Origin: a virus
Direction: 5' to 3' (one strand)
Virus record (IMG/VR): IMGVR_UViG_3300050133_000044
Location: 1-22,172 of that record
DNA: 22,172 bases
Below the pieces are notes generated by a model. That model saw nothing but the letters and a program-made list of their open reading frames with translations, was not told the DNA's origin and did no database searches. Below, in pieces: positions 1 through 6,085 of this stretch; within the stretch, counting starts at the first letter, position 1; each line of letters opens with the position of its first letter. A program made the position numbers and the translations under genes.

Positions 1-566
1 TCGACCCGTGGGGCATCGGTGCGATCAACCACCAGCACCAGACCGCGGGACTGAGCCGGCTTGTCGGTGGAGTCCTGCAAGTCCTGACTGGTGTCCTGAT
101 CTGTATCCTGATGATTGGTATCCTGATTTGTCGGAGATTTATCCGACCCTTGCTCGGATTTTTTTCCGACCTTGCTCGGAGATTTATCCGAGGTAGATCG
201 GATATTTTTCCGACCTTTGTTTTTTGGTGGGGTCGGATATTTTTCCGACCCATCAAGCTTCTGGTTCCACTCTATGGCCTTCTCGGTAAGGCGAAAAAGC
301 GTGATGTTGGAAGTGCTGGAAAGCTCAATCAAACCGGCCTCTTCCAGGGCCTTCAGCATGCGGTAAGCGGTGTCTGGCTTGTCAGTGAGCAGCGGCAGCT
401 CCTCAGTGATCTTTGCCTTGCTCAGCGCGAAGAAGACCCCGTCATCGGTCTTGATTGGCTTGGTCCAGCTCGGGCAGCCGTAGACGAAGGCAAACAGCAG
501 GGCCTGTTGAGAATTCAGCCCCCACTCCAGCGCCTTCACCTGGTTAATCGTGACGGTGTATTGCAT
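1..566 (-). CDS. O-like phage replication initiator, N-terminal part (runs off left edge)
   Basis: The frame is open from ATG at 566 to the window edge with no stop, giving at least 188 residues. Residues 1-105 look like a winged-helix DNA-binding domain (helices around LNSQQALLFAFVYG, SKAKITEEL and DTAYRMLKALEEAGLIEL). Residues 106-145 are a low-complexity Lys/Ser/Asp linker whose DNA contains five palindromic iterons. A Gln/Asp-rich stretch (NQDTNHQDTDQDTSQD) follows. The layout of DNA-binding domain followed by in-gene iterons is that of lambda O, which binds iterons inside its own gene to start replication. The start is one base after the rha stop, with GGGAAGG upstream, so translation is probably coupled. 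The C-terminus is not visible. The assignment rests on position and architecture, not on a strong family motif. Confidence 0.72.
   Translation of the reverse strand, partial: MQYTVTINQVKALEWGLNSQQALLFAFVYGCPSWTKPIKTDDGVFFALSKAKITEELPLLTDKPDTAYRMLKALEEAGLIELSSTSNITLFRLTEKAIEWNQKLDGSEKYPTPPKNKGRKNIRSTSDKSPSKVGKKSEQGSDKSPTNQDTNHQDTDQDTSQDLQDSTDKPAQSRGLVLVVDRTDAPRV
131..248. repeat. Five palindromic iterons; candidate phage replication origin
   Basis: Five 16-bp copies of TCGGA-N6-TCCGA start at 131, 154, 176, 198 and 233. Copies 1 and 3 are identical (TCGGAGATTTATCCGA), as are copies 4 and 5 (TCGGATATTTTTCCGA). Copy 2 has a pure T centre. Spacing is 23, 22, 22 and 35 bp, about two helical turns between most copies. 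They lie inside the replication gene just after its DNA-binding domain, as in the lambda ori. The A/T-rich centres could help unwinding. The origin function is inferred. Confidence 0.7.
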
Positions 567-567
567 G

Positions 568-1371
568 TCAGGCCTTCCCGACCTTAGCGGCCAATTCAAG
601 GAAGCGATCCACGTACCAGTGAGGCTGCGTCTCGCGGGGGCATTGAGGGCTGGTGAGGTTCTTGCCGTAGGCCAGGCCTTTCTCGGTCACGGACCAGAAA
701 TCGACCATTTCCTGCTTGGAGTTTTTGCGCTGGAGCAGCGTCAGGAAGCCGTGAGCCTTGAGTGCAAGGTTGAAAGCGCGGGCCGTGCTGGCGATGGCGT
801 GATCTTTGATCAGGGTGGTAATTGCCTTGGTGGGCATCGACGAACCACCAGCGGCGTCAGGGGCGGCATCAACGGCGTAGCCTGGGAGGAACTTGGCATC
901 TAAGCCGTTGTTGGTGGCGATCTGAGCGAGCATCATCACTTGGCTGGATGGCGCAGGCTTCAGCAGGCGCGTGAAGCATTCCAAGATTGCGAGTTCGCCG
1001 ACGACCTTCGTGCCGTTGGCGATCACAGCCTGACGTGCTGCGTTGTGCCCCTCCAGTTCAGCCCAGCGACGAATAACAGCGCGGCGCATCTTGGCGCTGT
1101 AACCGGTGAGCAAGGTATCTGTCAGCTCGCGATCAAGCAGATACTCGACCTGCTCCCGCTTGTACCCGTCCAAATAGATGTGCTCAAAACTGAGCACATC
1201 TTCTTCAAGGTCGGTAAGCATGGATACGATGTCCCGCTTCACATTGTTGTGGCGCTTTCCGGTGACATTCGCAATTTCGCGTGACGACATAGTCCGCGCC
1301 ACGTTTTCAGATTGCGAAAAACGTGGCGCGAGATTGTTGGGGGTATTGACGGGGATGGATTGTGTATTCAT
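568..1371 (-). CDS. rha: Rha-family phage regulatory protein with C-terminal antirepressor-like domain
   Basis: This 267-residue protein has an N-terminal Rha domain (about residues 20-105: SSREIANVTGKRHNNVKRDI, then YLDGYKREQVEYLLDRELTD and the RRAVIRRWAELE end). Its C-terminal half resembles phage antirepressor (KilAC/ANT) domains, ending in VTEKGLAYGKN. Rha proteins are regulators in lambdoid phages that interfere with growth when host IHF is lacking. I chose ATG 1371 over the upstream start at 1458 because GCGAGG precedes it and the upstream segment crosses the intergenic hairpin. It lies in the cro-cII-rha-O operon and is probably transcribed from PR. Confidence 0.85.
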   Translation of the reverse strand: MNTQSIPVNTPNNLAPRFSQSENVARTMSSREIANVTGKRHNNVKRDIVSMLTDLEEDVLSFEHIYLDGYKREQVEYLLDRELTDTLLTGYSAKMRRAVIRRWAELEGHNAARQAVIANGTKVVGELAILECFTRLLKPAPSSQVMMLAQIATNNGLDAKFLPGYAVDAAPDAAGGSSMPTKAITTLIKDHAIASTARAFNLALKAHGFLTLLQRKNSKQEMVDFWSVTEKGLAYGKNLTSPQCPRETQPHWYVDRFLELAAKVGKA

Positions 1372-1395
1372 TATTGCCTCGCTGAAGTAGCAATG

Positions 1396-1421
1396 AGCCA
1401 GGCCACGAACCTGGCTTTTTT
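1396..1421 (+). terminator. Hairpin plus T-run, reading rightward
   Basis: AGCCAGG (1396-1402) and CCTGGCT (1410-1416) form a 7-bp stem with a 7-nt loop, followed by a T-run on the plus strand. The flanking genes are on the minus strand, so this would stop antisense transcription, or act only as an intergenic hairpin between cII-like and rha. Function is uncertain. Confidence 0.4.
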
Positions 1422-1432
1422 GTGCCTGCGAT

Positions 1433-1900
1433 TTATGCGCGGGCTTTGTGCAACTCAATTACCGCCCCGATCGCCTCAAGGCTCGCCGACATGTATTTGG
1501 CGTGCAGGGCGCGGATCTTCTTTGCTTCGTTCGAGTCGATCTCGCCGTCTTCCAAGGCGGAAGCCACCATCTGGTCAAGAGCGCCACGCTGAGCGGATGC
1601 AGCCAGCGAGCGCTGGTACAGATCAACGTTGTCCAACTCCCCCGCTTCCGGGATCTTCACGAACACGCCGCCGTACATCGCGCAGATGTAGTCCGGCAGA
1701 TGTTCGGTCTTGGTCTCGCATTCCAGTACGTGGATCTCGATATCGCTGAGCGGCTTGCACCCGGCGGTTTCATATATCTGGTTCTCCAGGCGCTTGTCCT
1801 TGATGCCCAGGCGAGCAGCTGCGCAATCCATACCGCCAGGGAAAGCGTTGGACACGGCCGCCATTACTTGGCGGCGGGTCTCTAGTACGGGCGTTTTCAT
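1433..1900 (-). CDS. CII-like phage regulatory protein (CP76/YmfL type)
   Basis: The protein has 155 residues. The N-terminus (ETRRQVMAAVSNAFPGG, then AAARLGIKDKRLENQIYE) looks like the helix-turn-helix of the phage regulatory CII/CP76 family. The rest is helical (residues 80-155), with an acidic segment (ALEDGEIDSNEAKKIRALH) typical of these proteins in Pseudomonas phages. It sits directly downstream of cro, the cII slot of lambdoid phages. ATG 1900 is preceded by AAGGA. I expect a transcriptional regulator of the lysis-lysogeny choice. The family call is from memory and no catalytic motif exists to confirm it. Confidence 0.7.
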   Translation of the reverse strand: MKTPVLETRRQVMAAVSNAFPGGMDCAAARLGIKDKRLENQIYETAGCKPLSDIEIHVLECETKTEHLPDYICAMYGGVFVKIPEAGELDNVDLYQRSLAASAQRGALDQMVASALEDGEIDSNEAKKIRALHAKYMSASLEAIGAVIELHKARA

Positions 1901-1968
1901 GTCCTAGTTTTTCCTTGGGTCGGTTGCAGTCAGAATTGCTTCAATGGAACGGTGGACAGGGATGTCGC

Positions 1969-2148
1969 TTACGCGGCCTGGACTTTCTTTGCGGCCTTGA
2001 ACTTGCCTTTGGAAAGAACCTGGATCTGGTACTGCCGGGATTCGGGAATGGTTTCCCCCCACATGGTCACGGCGCTTGGACGGATGCCCAGGGCCAGTGC
2101 CAGCTTTGTCTTGCTGCCGAAGAATTCGGCGACTTCATGCGTATTCAT
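1969..2148 (-). CDS. cro: Cro-like repressor
   Basis: A short gene encodes 59 residues beginning MNTHEVAEFFGSKTKLALALGI. Residues 7-33 form a helix-turn-helix (VAEFFGSKTKLALALGI, then RPSAVTMWG), and the tail is basic (SKGKFKAAKKVQAA) as in lambda Cro. GAGG lies about 8 bases before ATG 2148. It is divergent from the S24 repressor gene and is the first gene after the PR promoter, exactly where Cro belongs. It should bind the operators at 2178-2247 and repress repressor synthesis early in lytic growth. Confidence 0.85.
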   Translation of the reverse strand: MNTHEVAEFFGSKTKLALALGIRPSAVTMWGETIPESRQYQIQVLSKGKFKAAKKVQAA

Positions 2149-2175
2149 TTCGCATCCTCGTTCGACTCTGGCGTA

Positions 2176-2204
2176 ATTTCAGCATGCTTAAGTTATCGAG
2201 TCAA
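2176..2204 (-). promoter_or_regulatory. PR-like promoter for cro
   Basis: On the minus strand, TTGACT (2204-2199) and TGAAAT (2181-2176) are separated by exactly 17 bp. The 20-bp imperfect palindrome at 2175-2194 covers the spacer and the -10 element, so repressor bound there would block this promoter. Confidence 0.7.
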
Positions 2205-2247
2205 CGGCGTTTTATGCCTACTGCATGCTTAAATTCAGTTAACTTAA
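2178..2247. promoter_or_regulatory. OR-like operator cluster
   Basis: Three matches to the 14-mer TTCAGCATGCTTAA are seen: exact at 2178-2191; TACTGCATGCTTAA at 2219-2232; and TTCAGTTAACTTAA at 2234-2247, which keeps the same palindromic frame with a changed centre. The same motif recurs three times at 5436-5494. They lie between the divergent cro and repressor genes. Confidence 0.68.
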
Positions 2248-2258
2248 TATTGAGTCCA
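2245..2258 (+). promoter_or_regulatory. PRM-like -10 element; repressor mRNA possibly leaderless
   Basis: TAATAT at 2245-2250 ends 7 bp before the repressor ATG at 2258, so transcription would begin at or beside the start codon. No clear -35 is seen, as expected for an activated PRM promoter. There is no good ribosome site upstream. Lambda cI is likewise leaderless from PRM. Confidence 0.45.
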
Positions 2259-2917
2259 TGGAAAGACACGAACGTATTGCCCGGGCTATACAGCTCAGCG
2301 GGAAAAAGAAGGGCGAAATTGCGTCGCTTTGTGGCGTCGCAAATTCTGCTGTTACTCAATGGATTACTGGCGAGAGCAAAAGCCTACGACCAGAGAATCT
2401 CTATGCCTTGGCAAAAGCCACGGGCTTTAGAGCCGAGTGGCTTGCCATCGGCGAAGGGGAAGAGCAAGAGGTCTCGGAGTCGAACGTCTCCAGTACTGCG
2501 CAGCCAGCCCTATCCTTCCGCTATCCGGTTATTAGCTGGGTATCTGCTGGCGCCTGGTCTGAAGCGGTGGAGCCCTACCCGGCTGGTATTTCAGACCGTT
2601 ACGAGTTTTCCGAATACAACTCGAAGGGCCCCGCGTTCTGGCTTGAGGTCAAAGGCGACTCAATGACGTCTCCGGTCGGCACGAGCATCGCTCAGGGATC
2701 GCTGATCTTGGTGGACACCGAAGTCGAGGCGGCACCGGGCAAGCTTGTCGTGGCCAAGCTGCCAGACAGCAACGAGGCAACCTTTAAGAAGCTGGTCAGT
2801 GATGGCGGTCGGCTCTACCTGAAGCCGCTGAATCCCGCCTACCGAACTGAAGTATTTGATGAGACTTGCCGGATCGTCGGCGTCGTCGTGCAGGCCACCC
2901 AGAAATTTCACTATTGA
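2258..2917 (+). CDS. cI: CI-like prophage repressor (helix-turn-helix plus S24 self-cleaving domain)
   Basis: The protein has 219 residues. The N-terminal HTH spans about residues 4-62 (KKKGEIASLCGVANSAVTQW). A linker at 65-88 leads to a LexA/CI-type S24 peptidase domain. The Ala97-Gly98 pair in VSAGAW is the expected self-cleavage site. Ser135 in GDSM is the nucleophile and a lysine in FKKL (177-178) the general base. It maintains lysogeny by binding operators at 2178-2247 and 5436-5494, and should be inactivated by RecA during the SOS response. The start falls 7 bp after a -10 element. rexA- and rexB-like genes follow, as in lambda. Confidence 0.95.
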   Translation: MERHERIARAIQLSGKKKGEIASLCGVANSAVTQWITGESKSLRPENLYALAKATGFRAEWLAIGEGEEQEVSESNVSSTAQPALSFRYPVISWVSAGAWSEAVEPYPAGISDRYEFSEYNSKGPAFWLEVKGDSMTSPVGTSIAQGSLILVDTEVEAAPGKLVVAKLPDSNEATFKKLVSDGGRLYLKPLNPAYRTEVFDETCRIVGVVVQATQKFHY

Positions 2918-3047
2918 GTTCGGGCTAGGGCTGGTGGGTTACGCGGATGAGGTGAAGGCGGGAATGGTTGTGCGCGGGAAACCAGTTTAATTATTACGAA
3001 GCCAACCTAAAAAGCAATGCCTGAACAGGCACTCACAGCGTTATGGA

Positions 3048-4007
3048 ATGGACTCAATGAGAATTAGCTACTACGGATACTACCTAAGCCATAAGCTTCA
3101 CTATGGAAAGCATCTTTTTGACTTGTCTAAATTTATACTTTCCTTTGCTGAATGCCAAGATCCCACGTTAAAGGGCAGCTTCAAGCATAACGCTGAGAAT
3201 ATATACTTGCAAAAATTGGCTGGAAACGTCTGTGTCTTGGCGATGACACGAGATGCCGAAACATTTAAAAAAATTGACACCTCAAGCATGTCTATAGGAG
3301 AGTTCAAGCAATTTCTTGGCCGGGATGAAAAAGTCGGATTTGCGTCCTATCTTATAATTAAGAACAATTTCTTCGGATTCGCCTCATCATCTCTATCCCC
3401 TAAATTTGACACATTTTGTGAAATGATAAACACGCTGCTAACTTATACAAATAATGGCAGCTGGTCGTTCTGCATTCACCCGCTTATACATCAAGCAACG
3501 CGAGATGAAGCTGTAAAAATGAATTTCATTGGCAAAACCACAATTGAGGTAAAAAAAGAGAACTCACTAGCTCAGAACATCCTAAATGTTATTAGCGCTG
3601 GCACAGATATAGATGATCTAGATTCGCTTGAAATAACATTGAAGCCGATCAAGGGACGAAGCATAAAGCCCGTGGTTCAGAAGCTCGTGAGCGCGACGTC
3701 TGACCAGGGTGTAGAAAAGCTTGTGATGAAAGCGAAAAACGATGCAAAGTCTGCTATGCTCGACCTTTATGTAGTAGGGCGCGGGGTCATTTCGGACGAT
3801 CTCGGTAGCTACGAAGAAAGCGTTATTTCTGACATTATGGAAACGAAAATCAGAGAGAACGCGAAACTAAAGGAACAGTTAGAGGCTTTTATTGAAGATG
3901 GACAAATTGACAAAGCTGATCTTAGTCGCTTTTTACATTTCAATAATGTCAGTGCCTGGTCCGATCTTGCTTGCGAGCTACAAACTACTTACAACCTACA
4001 ACATTGA
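3048..4007 (+). CDS. rexA: RexA-like superinfection-exclusion protein
   Basis: The product has 319 residues; ATG 3057 (giving MRISYYGYY) is an equally good start and aligns better with the start of lambda RexA. Blocks match lambda RexA as I recall it: DEKVGFASYL at 93-102 (lambda DESLGFPSFL), FIGKTTIEVK at 160-169 (lambda FIGRTTVKVE) and LDSLEITLKP at 191-200 (lambda FDSLDIVIKP). Lambda RexA (279 aa) senses a phage replication or recombination intermediate and activates the RexB channel, aborting infection. The gene lies directly after the repressor and overlaps rexB, as in lambda. The DNA is visibly richer in A+T than the flanking genes, which suggests transfer. The ribosome site is weak. 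Confidence 0.85.
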   Translation: MDSMRISYYGYYLSHKLHYGKHLFDLSKFILSFAECQDPTLKGSFKHNAENIYLQKLAGNVCVLAMTRDAETFKKIDTSSMSIGEFKQFLGRDEKVGFASYLIIKNNFFGFASSSLSPKFDTFCEMINTLLTYTNNGSWSFCIHPLIHQATRDEAVKMNFIGKTTIEVKKENSLAQNILNVISAGTDIDDLDSLEITLKPIKGRSIKPVVQKLVSATSDQGVEKLVMKAKNDAKSAMLDLYVVGRGVISDDLGSYEESVISDIMETKIRENAKLKEQLEAFIEDGQIDKADLSRFLHFNNVSAWSDLACELQTTYNLQH

Positions 4008-4362
4008 CCTCTCATTTAGCCTGTATTCAAACAGAAAAGAGCTGGCTGCGATAATTGCATCATATGCATTCACCATGCTCGGATTTTTGGCTGCGGTAAT
4101 TGCTATACTACTTAACTTCTCACAGTCAAGAGCCTTTCAAAACTACAAGAAAAACAAATATCTTGATGTTTTTTTCGCAATGTATTTCTATTGCATCGCA
4201 ACATTAGCGGCAACATTCATCTTTTCAATTATGTCACTCTCCGCGACATCTGCACATTTCTTTATGCGATGCGCACTAGTCTTATCAATGAACAGTATGA
4301 TTCAAGTGTTATTTATCAGCCTCGCAATTATTAGCATCTGCAAAAAATCCATGTCGCGGTAA
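3892..4362 (+). CDS. rexB: RexB-like inner-membrane protein
   Basis: This is a 156-residue, four-helix membrane protein (about 8-31, 52-76, 93-114, 124-150) with a basic loop (RAFQNYKKNKY) after helix 2. ASYAFTMLGFLAA in helix 2 aligns with SSYAGTMIAILIA of lambda RexB (144 aa). Lambda RexB is thought to form an ion channel that depolarises the cell when RexA is activated. AGAGG lies 6 bases before TTG 3892; ATG 3898 is the alternative. The gene overlaps the end of rexA by more than 100 bp in another frame, so the two are probably co-expressed with the repressor in the lysogen. It is A+T-rich like rexA. Confidence 0.82.
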   Translation: MKMDKLTKLILVAFYISIMSVPGPILLASYKLLTTYNIDLSFSLYSNRKELAAIIASYAFTMLGFLAAVIAILLNFSQSRAFQNYKKNKYLDVFFAMYFYCIATLAATFIFSIMSLSATSAHFFMRCALVLSMNSMIQVLFISLAIISICKKSMSR

Positions 4363-4403
4363 CCAGCGATAATATAATTCAGTTAAATCGCAGGAAGAAG
4401 CGA

Positions 4404-4979
4404 ATGAAAGGATTTGGAATATTCGCACTGGTCGTCGGCGTTTGCTGGATGATCTTCGCACTCAGCATGGATGTCTCCGTGCCGACCGGCGCCGGCGGTA
4501 GAGTGAATAATCTGGGGCTCATGGCTGACCGCCAGATCCACACCATTGTTGGCGGAGTGATTGCGCTCGCCGGCCTGCTCATGATTTTGCTGGGTGGTAA
4601 AAGCTCCCCTGCTGCCGCCCAGGCAGAGAAAGATACTCGCCCCTGCCCTATGTGTGCCGAGAGCATCAAAAACGCTGCAATCAAATGCAAGCACTGCGGT
4701 GCAGACATCGAGCCCGCTGCCGCACCCCGGCTGAAAAACGGATGGGTCGCCTCGACTACCTGCCGTGACGCAGAAGAGCAGCAACGCACCATTGAAGCTA
4801 TTACCGGAACCGGGCTTCCGGTTGTTTCGATGATCGGCCTAGCTGTAGGTGCTGGACCATTTGAAACCAAGGAAGAGGCCAAGCAGGCCCTGGTCACGAT
4901 GCGCGACGGCCCCAGGCTATTCAGCGAGATCGTTTATAGGGACTCGGTGAGCGGCAAGTACCCACCCATCAGCGACTGA
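4404..4979 (+). CDS. Membrane protein with zinc ribbon and SPOR-like C-terminus
   Basis: The 191-residue protein begins with two hydrophobic helices (residues 4-22 and 48-65). A short zinc ribbon of form CPMC-N-CKHC follows (about 83-104). The C-terminal domain contains GPFETKEEAKQALVTMRDG, reminiscent of SPOR-type repeats. It is preceded by AGGAAG and followed by a strong terminator, so it ends the repressor-rex unit. Its GC content is like the phage backbone, not like rexAB. Expression in the lysogen is likely, so a role in host surface change or exclusion is possible but is inference only. I do not recognise the whole protein. Confidence 0.75.
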   Translation: MKGFGIFALVVGVCWMIFALSMDVSVPTGAGGRVNNLGLMADRQIHTIVGGVIALAGLLMILLGGKSSPAAAQAEKDTRPCPMCAESIKNAAIKCKHCGADIEPAAAPRLKNGWVASTTCRDAEEQQRTIEAITGTGLPVVSMIGLAVGAGPFETKEEAKQALVTMRDGPRLFSEIVYRDSVSGKYPPISD

Positions 4980-4994
4980 GCCCGCCAGGTCAAC

Positions 4995-5018
4995 AAAGCC
5001 CGCTTTCGCGGGCTTTTT
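4995..5018 (+). terminator. Rho-independent terminator of the repressor-rex unit
   Basis: AGCCCGC (4997-5003), loop TTTC and GCGGGCT (5008-5014) are followed by T residues. It lies just past the stop of the gene at 4404-4979. Confidence 0.9.
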
Positions 5019-5108
5019 CTTGCGCGAAGGGAAGTCGCCTTTAGATCATTTATGCATAAATGCATTTTCCGTCAAAATGCAGCTTGCCAATATCTCCAAG
5101 CATCAATA

Positions 5109-5124
5109 CTGTACATGCATACAG
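5109..5124. promoter_or_regulatory. LexA (SOS) box
   Basis: CTGTACATGCATACAG is a perfect CTGT-N8-ACAG palindrome, the LexA site of gammaproteobacteria including Pseudomonas. It is 20 bp upstream of ATG 5144, so it would overlap the promoter or leader of that gene. Confidence 0.8.
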
Positions 5125-5143
5125 TAACGACCAGGAGAGTCGC

Positions 5144-5395
5144 ATGCAAAGTCCAGCGTTTACCACCTCGAAACCACCATCCTCCTACGAGTCGGCAGGC
5201 CGTCGCCTGCAGGCCCTGATCGCCTCTCCAGGCGTTCAAAAGTACCAGGCGGTGACAGTGAGTAGGCTGGAGCATGAAGCTCCCGAAGACTGGCAACGCC
5301 TTCTGGATGAGATCAGCGAAACAGCCGGCGTCCGTGTCGAGACCCTGGAGGGCGGAACCGTCAGAATCGGCTGGCGAGAATACTGCGACGCATAA
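5144..5395 (+). CDS. DUF1654 family protein, LexA-regulated
   Basis: The gene encodes 83 residues. SSYESAGRRLQALIASP, LEHEAPEDWQRLLDEISETAGV and a final strand (GTVRIGWREY) match the small DUF1654 family known chiefly from Pseudomonas genomes and prophages. Function is unknown. ATG 5144 was chosen over 5060 because AGGAGA precedes it and the longer form would run through the LexA box. The gene has its own LexA box and terminator, forming a monocistronic SOS-responsive unit between the immunity genes and PL. Confidence 0.78.
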   Translation: MQSPAFTTSKPPSSYESAGRRLQALIASPGVQKYQAVTVSRLEHEAPEDWQRLLDEISETAGVRVETLEGGTVRIGWREYCDA

Positions 5396-5398
5396 CCG

Positions 5399-5423
5399 AG
5401 CCCGCCACTGAGCGGGCTTTTTT
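5399..5423 (+). terminator. Rho-independent terminator after the DUF1654 gene
   Basis: AGCCCGC (5399-5405) and GCGGGCT (5412-5418) form a 7-bp stem followed by six T. It separates the LexA-controlled gene from the PL region. Confidence 0.9.
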
Positions 5424-5435
5424 ACGCCTGCTAAT

Positions 5436-5494
5436 TTCAGCAATCTGAATTTATTTATTCAGCATGCTTGACACAAGTATTTCAGCTTGCTTAA
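5436..5494. promoter_or_regulatory. OL-like operator cluster
   Basis: Three 14-bp sites are spaced 22 and 23 bp apart: TTCAGCAATCTGAA (5436-5449), TTCAGCATGCTTGA (5458-5471) and TTCAGCTTGCTTAA (5481-5494). They match the operator at 2178-2191 and overlap both elements of the PL promoter, so the prophage repressor should silence the long rightward operon. Confidence 0.75.
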
Positions 5495-5496
5495 AT
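5468..5496 (+). promoter_or_regulatory. PL-like early promoter
   Basis: TTGACA (5468-5473), a 17-bp spacer and TTAAAT (5491-5496) predict a start near 5503. Operators overlap both hexamers. It should drive all plus-strand genes from 5835 to the integrase after induction or infection. Confidence 0.8.
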
Positions 5497-5546
5497 TCAC
5501 TCCATCGAGTCACCCAACAGGGACTCGCCAGGGCCTCACAGCCCGC

Positions 5547-5595
5547 CGCTCTTTAACAACATGCGCCATACACGATTACCCGGCGATTCGCTGGG
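5547..5595 (+). promoter_or_regulatory. nut-like antitermination site: consensus boxA plus hairpin
   Basis: CGCTCTTTAACA at 5547-5558 equals the bacterial boxA consensus bound by NusB/S10 and lies about 45 bases into the PL transcript. About 20 bases later CCCGGCG-ATT-CGCTGGG (5579-5595) can form a hairpin with one G-U pair in a boxB-like position. No separate N-like gene is recognised. The rest of the gene-free leader, to 5834, shows only the hairpin at 5788-5810. Confidence 0.65.
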
Positions 5596-5787
5596 AGGTC
5601 AGCCCCGGCTATCACCTGTGGGGCGAGAGGAAGTCAGGTGAACAAAACGCGCTGCCACTACTGGTGACCGGCGACAGACAGGCCCGAAAGCCTGCCAACG
5701 ATGGGATACCCCATGCGGCTGTCGAGGTGTTGACCGAACTGGCGAATGACCTGGTAAGCGGCGCGGGAAGCACCCACAGATTTACTG

Positions 5788-5810
5788 ATGCCGCTTCTAT
5801 GAGGCGGCAT
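5788..5810 (+). other. Leader hairpin, family A copy 1
   Basis: ATGCCGC and GCGGCAT pair around a 9-nt loop, followed by TTGGAAATCAACGGAGG and ATG 5835. It shares flanks with copies at 6039 and 6312 but has a different stem sequence. Confidence 0.55.
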
Positions 5811-5834
5811 TGGAAATCAACGGAGGGCAACACG

Positions 5835-6023
5835 ATGACCGATGCAGCAGCAACACAAACGAAGTGCACGTACTGCGGCAAACCAGCTGAAAAGGTTGTA
5901 CGCCGCAACATCCACGACCGGACACGCGACCCATATACCAACCGTCAGGTGCTCCGCACTCGCGAGCTGTCGTTTTGCAGCGCTGAACATGCGAGCAACT
6001 ACCAGATGGGCTGCGAAGGCTGA
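5835..6023 (+). CDS. Small zinc-binding-like phage protein
   Basis: The product is 62 residues with two putative metal-binding clusters, CTYCGKPA near the N-terminus and SFCSAEHASNYQMGC at the C-terminus, a treble-clef-like arrangement. GGAGGG precedes ATG 5835. The open frame extends far upstream, but that stretch is the PL leader with boxA. It is the first gene of the PL operon. No function is recognised. Confidence 0.72.
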   Translation: MTDAAATQTKCTYCGKPAEKVVRRNIHDRTRDPYTNRQVLRTRELSFCSAEHASNYQMGCEG

Positions 6024-6038
6024 CAGGGCCTTTTCCTG

Positions 6039-6060
6039 ATGCACCTGGTGACGGGTGCAT
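6039..6060 (+). other. Leader hairpin, family A copy 2
   Basis: ATGCACC (6039-6045) and GGTGCAT (6054-6060) pair, followed by TGGGAAAACAACCGGAG and the start at 6086. Flanks match copies 1 and 3; stem bases differ but pairing is kept. Confidence 0.55.
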
Positions 6061-6085
6061 TGGGAAAACAACCGGAGAGACGGAA

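Noticed and set aside
3005-3040. TGCCTG-AA-CAGGCA inverted repeat before rexA as a terminator
   Set aside because: The stem is short, no T-run follows, and it would cut rexAB off from the repressor promoter.
5638-5667. Possible nine-residue leader peptide after GAGGAAG in the PL leader
   Set aside because: It is too short to support from sequence alone and has no run of regulatory codons.
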